From the NCBI RefSeq assembly GCF_011045165.1, contig NZ_JAAKZI010000002.1, positions 1 to 64,000 of the forward strand: a stretch of DNA of 64,000 nt, given 5' to 3'. Of this stretch, positions 26,169 through 34,380 are shown one piece after another; position 1 is the first letter of the stretch, and every line of letters begins with the position of its first letter. The position numbers were made by a program, and so were the translations under genes. Under the pieces are notes generated by a model. That model was not told the DNA's origin and did not search any database. It saw only the letters and a list, made by a program, of their open reading frames with translations. This DNA is from Arthrobacter silviterrae. Lineage in GTDB: Bacteria > Actinomycetota > Actinomycetes > Actinomycetales > Micrococcaceae.

Positions 26169-27293
26169 CTACTGGGGCGCCGGGCCGAGGCTTTCGCGGG
26201 CCATCAGCGCGCCTGCCGGCATGGCAACATCGGCAGCCCTGTGACCATCCATGACATCCAAAAGCAGGGCGGCGGAGCGGCGGCCCAGCTCCATGGTGTT
26301 GCGTGCCAGTGCCGCGACGCCGGGCGAGCTGAGCTGGCACAGGAGCGAATCGTCCCAGCTCAGCGCGGACACGTGGGCCGGGACCGGCACGCCGAGCCGC
26401 TTCAGCGCCTGGAGCCCGCCCACTGCCATGAGGTCATTGCCATAGACCACGGCCGTCGGAAACTCCGGGGACCCCACGGCCAAGCCGGCGATGACAGCGG
26501 TAGTGGCCTTCCCGCCGTCGTCCGCGGTGTAGTCGGAGGCACTGGTCACGGCCGTCATCCCCAGCCGGCCGGCCGCGGCCAGGAGCCCAGCCCAGCGGGC
26601 GGTCTCGTGGGTGAGGGCCATGGGGCCGGAAACATAGGCGAAATGGCGGTGGCCCAGGCGGTGCAGGGCGTCAACCACGGTGGCCGCATCCCGCCCCTGG
26701 TCCACCGTGGTGTTGGCGCCATAGGCTGTGCGGGCGGCATCCCCGGCGGCGCCCACCAGCACGTGCGGCAGGCGCAGGGCGGCCAGCAGCTGCAGGCGGG
26801 GATCATCCGCCACATGGTCAAAGACAATGACGCCGCCCACGCGGCCCTCCCCGGCCCACCGCCGGTAGACGGCCAGGTCCCGGCGGGTTCCGGGGTCGGC
26901 TTCCGGGGTCACCATGCGCAGCACCAGGTTCAGGTCATGGTCGCTCAGGACAGCCTCAATGCCGGCCAGCACGTTCATGTAAAACGATTCCGAGCCCACC
27001 TCTTCGGGGGACCTGGCCAGCACTATCCCCACGGCATCGCTGCGGGACTGGGACAGGGCGCGGGCGCTGGAACTGGGATACCAGCCCAGCTCGGCCGCCA
27101 AGGCAAGCACGCGGGCACGGGTGGGGCCGCTGACGCCGGGCTGGCCGTTGAGGGCGTAGGAAACCGACGCCTTGGACAGGCCCAGCCGGGCAGCCAGGCC
27201 GGCAATGGTCACCTTGCCGGCGCCTCCGCCGGCGCCGGTTTCCCGGCCGGCGCCGTCCGTGCCCGTTTCCCGGCCTCCCCCGGCCCCGCTCAT
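26169..27293 (-). CDS. LacI-family transcription regulator
   Basis: 374 residues. A Gly-rich tail of about 25 residues with a repeat (ETGTDGAGR, ETGAGGGAG) comes before the HTH TIAGLAARLGLSKASVSYAL and hinge-helix region. The periplasmic-binding-like sensor has GVIVFDHV and a normal C-terminus. It overlaps the ROK gene by 4 bases (ATGA), so the two regulators are made together. Likely target: the palindrome at 26103-26116, upstream of the importer. The sugar effector is not known. Confidence 0.9.
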   Translation of the reverse strand: MSGAGGGRETGTDGAGRETGAGGGAGKVTIAGLAARLGLSKASVSYALNGQPGVSGPTRARVLALAAELGWYPSSSARALSQSRSDAVGIVLARSPEEVGSESFYMNVLAGIEAVLSDHDLNLVLRMVTPEADPGTRRDLAVYRRWAGEGRVGGVIVFDHVADDPRLQLLAALRLPHVLVGAAGDAARTAYGANTTVDQGRDAATVVDALHRLGHRHFAYVSGPMALTHETARWAGLLAAAGRLGMTAVTSASDYTADDGGKATTAVIAGLAVGSPEFPTAVVYGNDLMAVGGLQALKRLGVPVPAHVSALSWDDSLLCQLSSPGVAALARNTMELGRRSAALLLDVMDGHRAADVAMPAGALMARESLGPAPQ

Positions 27294-28561
27294 GCCTGCT
27301 GGTGCTCCGCCACCAGGCGCTCCACGCCGTCCGGTGCCAGCACATGGTCAATCACCATGCGCCCGGCACCCAGGACGCCCGCGTGGTCGGCCGCCATGGA
27401 CTGGACAATGCGCAGCCGCGCCGTGGCCAGGGGCAGGGAGCGCTGGTACACCACTTCGCGGACACCTGCCATCAGGTATTCGCCGGCGGAGGACAGCCCG
27501 CCGCCAATGACAATCACGGACGGGTTGAGCAGGTTGACGCAGGCCGCCAGCACGTCCCCCACATCGCGGCCGGCCTGGCGCATGGCCTGGATGGCGGCCA
27601 GGTTTCCGCGGCGGGCCAGCTCCAAAACGTCCTCCCCGGTGGCCGCCGGCACGCCGCTGGCAGCGAGGGCTGCAGCCACGGCGGGGCCGGACGCCATGGC
27701 TTCCAGGCAGCCGTAATTGCCGCACCGGCACAGCACCTCGCCCCCGCGCGGCACCCGCACGTGGCCAATGTCTCCGGCCGTGCCGTCCGCGCCGCGCTGC
27801 AACAGGCCGCCGCTGACAATGCCAGCACCGATGCCCGTGGCGACCTTGATGAACAGGAGGTTCTCGGCGTCGGGCCAGTACACCGCCCTCTCGCCCAGGG
27901 CCATGATGTTCACGTCATTGTCCACCAGCACGTCGGTGTCGAAGCGGCGCTGGACATATGCGGGAACGTCAAAACCGTCCCAGCCGGGCATGATGGGCGG
28001 GCTGGCCGGCTTGCCCGTGGAATGTTCCACCGGTCCGGGCAGGCCTATGCCAATGCCCACCAGCTCGCGTTCATGCCGTCCCGCCTGCGCCAGCAGCTGC
28101 CCGCAGTGGTCCAGGACGGCGTCAAGAACGGGCACCGGTCCCGTGGAAATGTCAATGGATTCGCGCAGCTCGCTGAGCACCTTGCCGCTGAGGTCCGTCA
28201 GGCCAATGAGCACGTGCGTGGCGCCTACGTCGACGGCCAGGATCACGCGGGCGGTGGGCTGAAAGGCAAAGCGCGACGGCGGCCGCCCACCGGAGGAGAC
28301 GGCCTCACCTGCCGGACCGATCAGCCCGGAGGAGGCCAGGGCGTCGATCCGCGCGGCCACCGTGGAACGGGCCAGGCCGGTGATGGCCGCCAATTCGGCC
28401 CGTGTCCTGGCGTGGCCGTCACGCAACAGCTGGAACACCTCGCCGGCCCGCGCGGAGCCCACCCCGGCCGCATTGGCCGCACTGTTCGGGCCGCCGTTCG
28501 GCGCGGTGGGTGCTGTGCGGGGAATTGCGGGTGACTTCGCCATCCCCAATAAATAACACAC
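27290..28561 (-). CDS. ROK-family transcription regulator
   Basis: Up to 423 residues from GTG 28561; ATG 28543 (MAKSP) is the other candidate. N-terminal winged helix (LARSTVAARIDALASSGLI, residues about 60-85), then a ROK kinase-like fold with DVGATHVLIGLTD for phosphate binding, GIGIGLPGPVE, and the zinc site GHVRVPRGGEVLCRCGNYGCLEA (His and Cys cluster). Catalytic Asp in LVDNDVN is kept, so ligand-type binding is plausible. Divergent from the TIM-barrel gene at 28682; likely reader of the shared promoter dyad. Confidence 0.9.
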   Translation of the reverse strand: MCYLLGMAKSPAIPRTAPTAPNGGPNSAANAAGVGSARAGEVFQLLRDGHARTRAELAAITGLARSTVAARIDALASSGLIGPAGEAVSSGGRPPSRFAFQPTARVILAVDVGATHVLIGLTDLSGKVLSELRESIDISTGPVPVLDAVLDHCGQLLAQAGRHERELVGIGIGLPGPVEHSTGKPASPPIMPGWDGFDVPAYVQRRFDTDVLVDNDVNIMALGERAVYWPDAENLLFIKVATGIGAGIVSGGLLQRGADGTAGDIGHVRVPRGGEVLCRCGNYGCLEAMASGPAVAAALAASGVPAATGEDVLELARRGNLAAIQAMRQAGRDVGDVLAACVNLLNPSVIVIGGGLSSAGEYLMAGVREVVYQRSLPLATARLRIVQSMAADHAGVLGAGRMVIDHVLAPDGVERLVAEHQQA

Positions 28562-28605
28562 GGGCTTCTATCTGTCACAATTCTTGTCAATGTGATTTGG
28601 TGCCC

Positions 28606-28643
28606 AACTTTTGCTTGACGCTCGTCAAAAGTTCCCCTAAGTT
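28606..28643 (+). promoter_or_regulatory. Promoter and operator of the sugar oxidation operon
   Basis: TTGACG (28615-28620), 17 bases, TAAGTT (28638-28643). Perfect 8-base arms AACTTTTG (28606-28613) and CAAAAGTT (28626-28633) flank the -35 box. The block recurs at the importer promoter (25920-25956), which suggests one regulator for both. Confidence 0.75.
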
Positions 28644-28681
28644 GAAGTGGAACACTCTTTCAGCCTTCTCAGGAGACCCCA

Positions 28682-29416
28682 GTGACGTATTCCCTGCAGC
28701 TTTACACCGTGCGCAAACCGCTTGAGGAAGACTTGCCCGGCACCATTGCCCGCGTGGCTGAACTTGGCTTTACCAAGGTGGAGCCGTACAACTTTGTGGC
28801 CACCGCCGACGCCCTCGCCGAAGCCTTCGCAGTCAACGGCATCACGGCCCCTTCCGGCCACGCCCCGCTGTTGAAGGACGACCAGGATGAAATCTTCGCC
28901 GCCGCCAAGAAGCTGGGCATGACCACGGTGATCGATCCGTTCATCCCGGCCGAACAGTGGCAGAGCGCCGAGGAAATCCATAAGACGGCGGCCGGGCTCA
29001 ACGCCGCCGCCAAGAAGGGCGCCCAATACGGCATCCGCGTGGGCTACCACAACCATGCCTGGGAGCTGGAGTCCAAGATCAACGGCACCACTGCATTGGA
29101 ATACTTTGCAACGCTACTGGATCCGGAACTGGTGCTGGAGGTGGACACTTACTGGGTCTCCGTGGGCGGCGCCAATGCCGTGGACGTCCTGACCAGCCTG
29201 GGCGAGCGCGTGAAGTACATCCACATCAAGGACGGCCCCCTGACCACGGACACCAAGGCCCAGCTGCCCGCCGGCCAGGGCGCGGTGCCCGTCTGGGACG
29301 TCATTGGTGCCGCAAAGTCACTGGAAGTCGGCGTGCTGGAGTTTGACGACTACGCCGGGGACATTTTTGATGGCATCGCCCAGAGCCTTGCCTTCCTGAA
29401 CCGCGGAAAGGCCTGA
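28682..29416 (+). CDS. Xylose-isomerase-like TIM-barrel protein
   Basis: 244 residues; GTG start with AGGAG 7 bases upstream. Fold features: SLQLYTVRKPLEEDLPG at the first strand, KVEPYNF with the first metal Glu, GYHNHAWELE, LEVDTYWVSVGGA with the metal Asp, YIHIKDG and GVLEFDDYAGD with the last acidic ligand. Proteins of this family act as sugar epimerases, isomerases or keto-sugar eliminating enzymes. First gene of an operon with two Gfo/Idh/MocA genes and a second TIM barrel. Confidence 0.85.
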   Translation: MTYSLQLYTVRKPLEEDLPGTIARVAELGFTKVEPYNFVATADALAEAFAVNGITAPSGHAPLLKDDQDEIFAAAKKLGMTTVIDPFIPAEQWQSAEEIHKTAAGLNAAAKKGAQYGIRVGYHNHAWELESKINGTTALEYFATLLDPELVLEVDTYWVSVGGANAVDVLTSLGERVKYIHIKDGPLTTDTKAQLPAGQGAVPVWDVIGAAKSLEVGVLEFDDYAGDIFDGIAQSLAFLNRGKA

Positions 29417-29421
29417 TCCCC

Positions 29422-30528
29422 GTGGCAAAAACCGGACCCGTCGGCGTCGCCGTCATTGGCGCTGGAAACATCAGCAAGCAGTACCTGGACAACCTCACCA
29501 CCTTCCCGGACGTGAAGGTGCTGGTCATTGCCGACCTCTTCGAGGAGGCCGCCGCGGCCCGCGCCGCCGAATACGGCATCGAAGCCTCCGGCGGCGTCAA
29601 CGTGGCGCTGAACCACCCGGGCGTGGAAATCATCGTCAACCTGACCATCCCCGCCGCCCATGTGGAAGTGGCCACGGCCGCCGTCAAGGCGGGCAAGCAC
29701 GTGTGGACCGAGAAGCCGTTTTCGCTGGACCGCGAAAGCGGGCTGGGGCTGCTCAAGGAAGCCCAGGCCGCCGGCGTTCGCCTTGGCTGCGCGCCAGACA
29801 CCTTCCTGGGTGCGGGGCTGCAGACCGCCCGCCGCCTGATCGACGCCGGCGAAATCGGCACCCCCCTGACGGCCCTGACCATGTTCCAGTCCCCCGGCCC
29901 GGAATCCTGGCATCCAAACCCCGCGTTCCTCTTCCAAAAGGGTGCCGGCCCGCTCTTTGACATGGCACCGTACTACCTCACGGCGCTGGTCCAGACCTTC
30001 GGGCCCATCGCCGCCGTGGCCGCCGTCGGCAATACCGCCTTCCCCACCCGCACCATTGGTTCCGGGCCCAAGGAAGGCGAGGTGTTCGACGTCGAGGTCC
30101 CCACCCATGTCAGCGCCATCGCCAAGTTCACCTCGGGTGCGTCATCACACAGCGTCTTCAGTTTTGAATCCCCCAAGACCCGCATGGGATTTGTCGAGAT
30201 CACCGGCACCGAGGGGACCATCTCGCTGCCGGACCCCAACAATTTCGACGGCGACATCCAGCTGTGCAAGCGCGGCGAGGACGGCTGGACCACCATTGCC
30301 GCCACAGGCCCGGCCAACGGTCGCGGCATGGGCGTGCTGGACCTGGCCCGCTCCATCCGCGCCGGCGTGCCGCACCGGGTCCCGGGCGAACTCGCCTTCC
30401 ACGTGCTGGACGCCATGGTCTCGATTGCCGAATCCGTGGAAAGCGGCGAATTTGTCGCCGTCGACAGCACGGCCCCGGCCTCGGCACCGCTGCCGGCGGA
30501 CTGGAACCCCACCGAAGCAACCCTCTAG
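29422..30528 (+). CDS. Gfo/Idh/MocA-family oxidoreductase
   Basis: 368 residues; GTG 29422 six bases after the preceding stop. GVAVIGAGNISKQYLDNL cofactor loop, TEKPFSLDRE with the catalytic Lys, and GAGPLFDMAPYYLTALVQTFGP, where Asp and Tyr replace the usual Asp-His pair. A slightly different subfamily from its neighbours. Probably reverses or follows a keto-sugar step in the operon. Confidence 0.87.
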   Translation: MAKTGPVGVAVIGAGNISKQYLDNLTTFPDVKVLVIADLFEEAAAARAAEYGIEASGGVNVALNHPGVEIIVNLTIPAAHVEVATAAVKAGKHVWTEKPFSLDRESGLGLLKEAQAAGVRLGCAPDTFLGAGLQTARRLIDAGEIGTPLTALTMFQSPGPESWHPNPAFLFQKGAGPLFDMAPYYLTALVQTFGPIAAVAAVGNTAFPTRTIGSGPKEGEVFDVEVPTHVSAIAKFTSGASSHSVFSFESPKTRMGFVEITGTEGTISLPDPNNFDGDIQLCKRGEDGWTTIAATGPANGRGMGVLDLARSIRAGVPHRVPGELAFHVLDAMVSIAESVESGEFVAVDSTAPASAPLPADWNPTEATL

Positions 30529-30540
30529 GAATCCGAACAC

Positions 30541-31866
30541 ATGAACTCCCCCCAGACCCTGGCCAGCGCCCGGCCCCTCGGCGTCGCGGTGATTGGCTAC
30601 GCCTTCATGGGCCAGGCGCACTCCAACGCCTGGCGCACCGTGGCCAACCACTTCGACGTGCCCGCCTTTGAACAAAAGGTCCTGGTGGGCCGGCACGCCG
30701 AGGCCGTGGCCACGGCTGCGGCGAAGTACGGCTGGAGCGAGTCCGCCACGGACTGGCGCTCGGTGCTGGAGCGGGACGACATCGACATCGTGGACATTTG
30801 CGCCCCGGGCTGGCTGCACGCGGAAATCGCGACGGCGGCCCTGGCTGCAGGGAAGCACGTGCTGGTGGAAAAGCCGCTGGCGAATTCGCTGGCGGAATCC
30901 GAGGCCATGGTCCGTGCCGCCCAGGCCGCCAGAAGCGCCGGGGTGCGGTCCATGGTGGGCTTCAACTACCGCCGCGTGCCCGCGCTGGCCCTGGCGCGCC
31001 AGCTCATCGCGGAGGGCAGGCTCGGCACCATCCGCCAGGTCCGCGCCTCCTACCTGCAGGACTGGCTGGCGGACCCTGACTCCCCCATGACCTGGCGCCT
31101 GCGCAAGGAAACGGCCGGCTCCGGAGCGCTGGGGGACATCGCCTCCCACGCCATCGACCAGGTCCAGTTCCTGCTGGACGACACCGTCACCGAGGTGAGC
31201 GGGCGCCTGCACACCTTCACCTCCGAGCGGCCGGGCCCGGACGGCCCGGAAGCGGTCACCGTCGACGACGCCGCCTGGGCCACGCTTTCCCTGGCCGGCG
31301 GCGCCGTGGCCAGCGTTGACGTGTCGCGTGTGGCACTGGGGCAAAAGAATGCGCTGCGGGTGGAGGTTTATGGCACCAGCGGGTCCCTGACGTTCAATTT
31401 GGAAAACCCCAACGAACTGTTCTTCCTGGACGGCACCGAGCCCATCGAGGTGCAGGGCTTCCGCCGCATCCTGGTCACCGAACCGGAACACCCCTACATG
31501 GTGGGCTGGTGGCCGCAGGGACACGTGATTGGCTGGGAGCACAGCTTCACCCACCAGCTCCGCGACTTCCTGCTGGCCATCCGCAATGGAACCGATCCCT
31601 CGCCGTCGTTCGAGGAAGGGCTCGGCGTGCAGCAGGTCTTGGCCGCCATCGAGGCCTCCTCCGCCGCCGGCGGCGCCACCCTCCCCGTGGTTGGGCCCGG
31701 TGGCCGGGCTGCCGGTGGTCGAGCAGCGAGCCCTGCGAGCGCGTCGAGACCCGAACCCGGTGGTCGAGCAGCGAGCTCCGGGCCCGGTGGTCGAGCAGCG
31801 AGCCCTGCGAGCGCGTCGAGACCCGAACCCGCCGAAACCCCGTCGTCCCTGCCAACAAGGAGTTAA
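30541..31866 (+). CDS. Gfo/Idh/MocA-family oxidoreductase with a repeat-encoded C-terminal tail
   Basis: 441 residues by reading frame, but the conserved domain ends near residue 383 (QQVLAAIEASSAAGGATLPVV). GVAVIGYAFMGQAHSNAW is the cofactor loop; VEKPLANS carries the catalytic Lys; GFNYRRVPALALAR and YLQDWLADPDSPMTWRLRKE resemble the levoglucosan-dehydrogenase-like branch of the family; GSGALGDIASHAIDQVQFLL has the Asp-His pair. The last ~55 residues (GGRAASPASASRPEP twice) translate copies of a dispersed DNA repeat (31712-31823). The stop TAA lies 2 bases before the next start. Oxidation of a glycoside or anhydrosugar at C3 is inferred. Confidence 0.85.
   Translation: MNSPQTLASARPLGVAVIGYAFMGQAHSNAWRTVANHFDVPAFEQKVLVGRHAEAVATAAAKYGWSESATDWRSVLERDDIDIVDICAPGWLHAEIATAALAAGKHVLVEKPLANSLAESEAMVRAAQAARSAGVRSMVGFNYRRVPALALARQLIAEGRLGTIRQVRASYLQDWLADPDSPMTWRLRKETAGSGALGDIASHAIDQVQFLLDDTVTEVSGRLHTFTSERPGPDGPEAVTVDDAAWATLSLAGGAVASVDVSRVALGQKNALRVEVYGTSGSLTFNLENPNELFFLDGTEPIEVQGFRRILVTEPEHPYMVGWWPQGHVIGWEHSFTHQLRDFLLAIRNGTDPSPSFEEGLGVQQVLAAIEASSAAGGATLPVVGPGGRAAGGRAASPASASRPEPGGRAASSGPGGRAASPASASRPEPAETPSSLPTRS
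31712..31823 (+). repeat. Dispersed repeat, unit B, three copies in coding DNA
   Basis: 40-bp copies at 31712-31751 and 31784-31823, both starting CCGGTGGTCGAGCAGCGAGC and ending GCGTCGAGACC, with a shortened copy at 31757-31778 between them. The same unit is at 39006-39045 and, reversed, at 49701-49739. Confidence 0.85.
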
Positions 31867-31868
31867 AC

Positions 31869-32870
31869 ATGCCCCGCCCGTACACCCTGTTCACCGGCCA
31901 GTGGGCCGACCTCCCCTTCGAGGAAGTGGCCCGGCTGGCCTCCGGATGGGGCTATGACGGCTTGGAGATCGCCTGTTCCGGCGACCACCTGGACCCGTGG
32001 CGCTGGGACGAGCCCGGCTACGTGGCCGGCAAGCTCGCCACCCTGGAGAAGTACGGCCTCAAGGTGTGGGCCATCTCGAACCATCTCAAGGGCCAGGCCG
32101 TGTGCGACAACCCCATCGACTTCCGCCACCAGGCCATCGTGGGCTCCAAGGTGTGGGGCGACGGCGACCCGGAAGGCGTGCGCCAGCGTGCCGCGGAGGA
32201 AATGAAACTCACCGCAAAGCTCGCCCAGGCCCTGGGCGTCAAGACGGTGGTCGGGTTCACGGGCTCCTCGATCTGGCAGTACGTTGCCATGTTCCCGCCC
32301 GTCCCGGAATCCGTGATCGACGCCGGCTACCAGGACTTCGCCGACCGCTGGAACCCCATTCTGGACGTTTTTGACGAATGCGGGGTGCGCTTCGCCCACG
32401 AGGTCCACCCCTCCGAAATCGCCTACGACTACTGGACCACCGTGCGCACCCTGGAAGCCATCGGCCACCGCCCGGCGTTCGGACTGAACTGGGACCCGAG
32501 CCACTTCATGTGGCAGGGCATCGACCCGGTCTCCTTCATCTGGGACTTCAAGGACCGCATCTACCATGTGGACTGCAAGGACACGAAGCTGCGCATGACC
32601 GGGCGCAACACCGTCATGGGATCGCACCTGCCGTGGGGCGACCCCCGCCGCGGCTGGGACTTTGTCTCCGCCGGGCGCGGCGACGTGCCCTGGGAATCGG
32701 CATTCCGCGCGCTGACGGCCATTGGCTACGACGGCCCAATCTCCGTGGAGTGGGAGGACGCCGGCATGGACCGCCTGCAGGGCGCCCCCGAAGCCCTGGC
32801 CGCGCTGAAGAAGTACAACTTCGCCCCGTCAGAACTCTCCTTCGACGCCGCCTTCAGCAACCAGGACTGA
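31869..32870 (+). CDS. Sugar phosphate isomerase/epimerase-like TIM-barrel protein
   Basis: 333 residues; AAGGAG (31857-31862) overlaps the upstream gene's end and fixes ATG 31869. Metal site residues are spread as in the family: GLEIACSGDHL, FAHEVHPSEIAY, LNWDPSHFMW, YHVDCKDTKL and SVEWEDAGMD. A larger member than the 244-residue gene at 28682; the two may form the eliminating or epimerising pair of a keto-sugar route. Last gene of the operon; followed by the palindromic element at 32913-32969. Confidence 0.88.
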   Translation: MPRPYTLFTGQWADLPFEEVARLASGWGYDGLEIACSGDHLDPWRWDEPGYVAGKLATLEKYGLKVWAISNHLKGQAVCDNPIDFRHQAIVGSKVWGDGDPEGVRQRAAEEMKLTAKLAQALGVKTVVGFTGSSIWQYVAMFPPVPESVIDAGYQDFADRWNPILDVFDECGVRFAHEVHPSEIAYDYWTTVRTLEAIGHRPAFGLNWDPSHFMWQGIDPVSFIWDFKDRIYHVDCKDTKLRMTGRNTVMGSHLPWGDPRRGWDFVSAGRGDVPWESAFRALTAIGYDGPISVEWEDAGMDRLQGAPEALAALKKYNFAPSELSFDAAFSNQD

Positions 32871-32912
32871 CCCGCCCCTCCCCCGCCACCCCACCCACCC
32901 TCTACTCACCGC

Positions 32913-32969
32913 CGAACGGGCATTTAACGTGGATGTTCCGCGCGAACATCCACGTTAAGTGTCCGCTCG
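32913..32969. repeat. Palindromic intergenic element, copy 2
   Basis: 26-base arms (32913-32938 and 32944-32969) with three mismatches and a 5-base loop CGCGC. The core TTAACGTGGATGTT is identical to the copy at 19349-19403, while the loop is different. It follows the last gene of the sugar operon. Confidence 0.9.
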
Positions 32970-33025
32970 GCGAAACAAATAGGCGGCGGGCGCCACCAAC
33001 GCACGGCGCTAGACTCGAATCCATC

Positions 33026-33409
33026 ATGAGCATCCCGAAGAACGCGCCGGCATCCGTGCGCATTGACGCCTGGCTGTGGTCCATCCGCGTGTACAAGACG
33101 CGCTCCGTGGCGACGGCGGCGTGCCGCGCCGGGCACGTGAAACTCAATGACGTCAACGCCAAGGCGGCCCACACCGTGGTCCCGGGCGACACCATCCGCG
33201 TCCGGGAGTCCGGTTGGGAGCGGATCCTGGAGGTCCGTCAGCTCATCAATAAGCGCGTCGGGCCGGAGGCGGCGTCGCACTGCTTCACCGACCACACTCC
33301 CCCGCGCCCGGTGCTGCCCGCCCTCGGCCTGCCCCAGCGGGACCGCGGCACCGGCCGCCCAACCAAAAAGGACCGCCGCGACATGGACAGGCTCCGCGGC
33401 CAGGACTGA
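33026..33409 (+). CDS. S4-domain RNA-binding protein (Hsp15/RqcP-like)
   Basis: 127 residues from ATG 33026. The S4 fold RIDAWLWSIRVYKTRSVATAAC, then GHVKLNDVNAKAAHTVVPGDTI covers residues 11-60. The basic C-terminal tail (RPTKKDRRDMDRLRG) fits RNA contact. Hsp15/RqcP-type S4 proteins act on stalled 50S-peptidyl-tRNA complexes. Ribosome site is weak. Stands alone, with a terminator 22 bases after the stop. Confidence 0.88.
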   Translation: MSIPKNAPASVRIDAWLWSIRVYKTRSVATAACRAGHVKLNDVNAKAAHTVVPGDTIRVRESGWERILEVRQLINKRVGPEAASHCFTDHTPPRPVLPALGLPQRDRGTGRPTKKDRRDMDRLRGQD

Positions 33410-33431
33410 CGCCCGGCGGTCCAACGGCAGG

Positions 33432-33480
33432 CCGGGAGCCGGCGTCGCGCATTAAGTACGACGCCGGCTCCCGGACTTTT
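33432..33480 (+). terminator. Rho-independent terminator
   Basis: Perfect 16-base arms CCGGGAGCCGGCGTCG (33432-33447) and complement (33459-33474), 11-base loop, then ACTTTT. Between convergent genes, so it may serve both. Confidence 0.85.
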
Positions 33481-33494
33481 GCGTGCCGCGGCAG

Positions 33495-34301
33495 CTACCG
33501 CTTCTCTTGGACCGTGACGGTCCAGGAGTCAATGTTTGCCGCAGTGACGTCGAGGTAGTACTTCCCCGCCGACTTGTGGAGGGCGGTCACACTTGACTCT
33601 GCCTTGCTGAGCATGACCAGGGGGAATGCGCCATCTTTGGTGATGTCCTTCCCCTCGGGTTCGAGGTACACGGCGGCAATAACCGAGTCCGCCCCGCCCT
33701 TGAAGTCGTAGCTCAGCTGGGCCTCGGCGCCTGTCAGTTCGAAGACCTGGCTGGACGCCCCCGCGGTTCCGCTCAGGGTTGCCACGGTGGTCCACGTCTT
33801 CGCGGCTGGCGCGGGAGCCTTGACAGGCGCGGGCGCAGCGGGCTTCGCTGCCGGTGCAGGTGCCGCCGGTGCTGGTGCCGCTGCCGAAGGAGCAGCAGCC
33901 GGAGAGACAGCCGGCGCCGCCTCAGGCAGAGTCGTTCCGGACCCGGAACCAGCGGCCCCTCCGGACACGGCGCCCACCACGATCAGCACGGCGGTGACAA
34001 TCCAGGCGAGCACCTTGTGTTTCGCGTAGCCGGCCAGCAGGAACCCCTGCTTGTCCCGCTGCTTTCCGGCGAGCGTGATGATGAGGTCCACCAGCGCCCA
34101 GATGCCGAAGCCGCCCAGGGTCACGAGCTTGAGGATTCCGGTGCCCACCTTGCCCAGGTAGAACCTGTCGATGCCGAGGCCGCCCAGCAGCAGGGCCAGG
34201 ACCCAGGTGGTCATGAAGGACTTGTTGCCGACCCCGGGCAGGGGCAGCGGAATGGGTTGCAGGGACGGGGTCCCCGGATTGATGGTGTGGGTCATTGTCA
34301 T
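33495..34301 (-). CDS. TM2-domain membrane protein
   Basis: 268 residues. Residues about 28-80 form a TM2 domain: two hydrophobic helices with the LGGLGIDRFYLGKVGTGILK motif and a short turn. A third helix (WIVTAVLIVVGAVSG) leads to a Pro/Ala-rich linker (residues 125-165) and a C-terminal beta-rich extracellular domain without a recognised family. Probably a membrane-anchored protein with an outer sensory or binding domain. The next gene upstream (34381) has a similar plan and may be a partner. Confidence 0.8.
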   Translation of the reverse strand: MTMTHTINPGTPSLQPIPLPLPGVGNKSFMTTWVLALLLGGLGIDRFYLGKVGTGILKLVTLGGFGIWALVDLIITLAGKQRDKQGFLLAGYAKHKVLAWIVTAVLIVVGAVSGGAAGSGSGTTLPEAAPAVSPAAAPSAAAPAPAAPAPAAKPAAPAPVKAPAPAAKTWTTVATLSGTAGASSQVFELTGAEAQLSYDFKGGADSVIAAVYLEPEGKDITKDGAFPLVMLSKAESSVTALHKSAGKYYLDVTAANIDSWTVTVQEKR

Positions 34302-34380
34302 TTCCTTTCGGGGACGCGGCGGGTCCCGCCGCGTCGTGAGTGTTGTGGTTGCCGCGATGCGGCGGTGCAGTGGCCATGGC

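Noticed and set aside
31712-31840. Regularly spaced repeats considered as a CRISPR array.
   Set aside because: Spacers are only a few bases long, copies vary in length and sit in coding DNA, and no cas genes are present.
31509-31868. Upstream extension of the TIM-barrel gene at 31869.
   Set aside because: It would overlap the oxidoreductase and the repeat tract; ATG 31869 has a clear AAGGAG site and the family N-terminus starts there.
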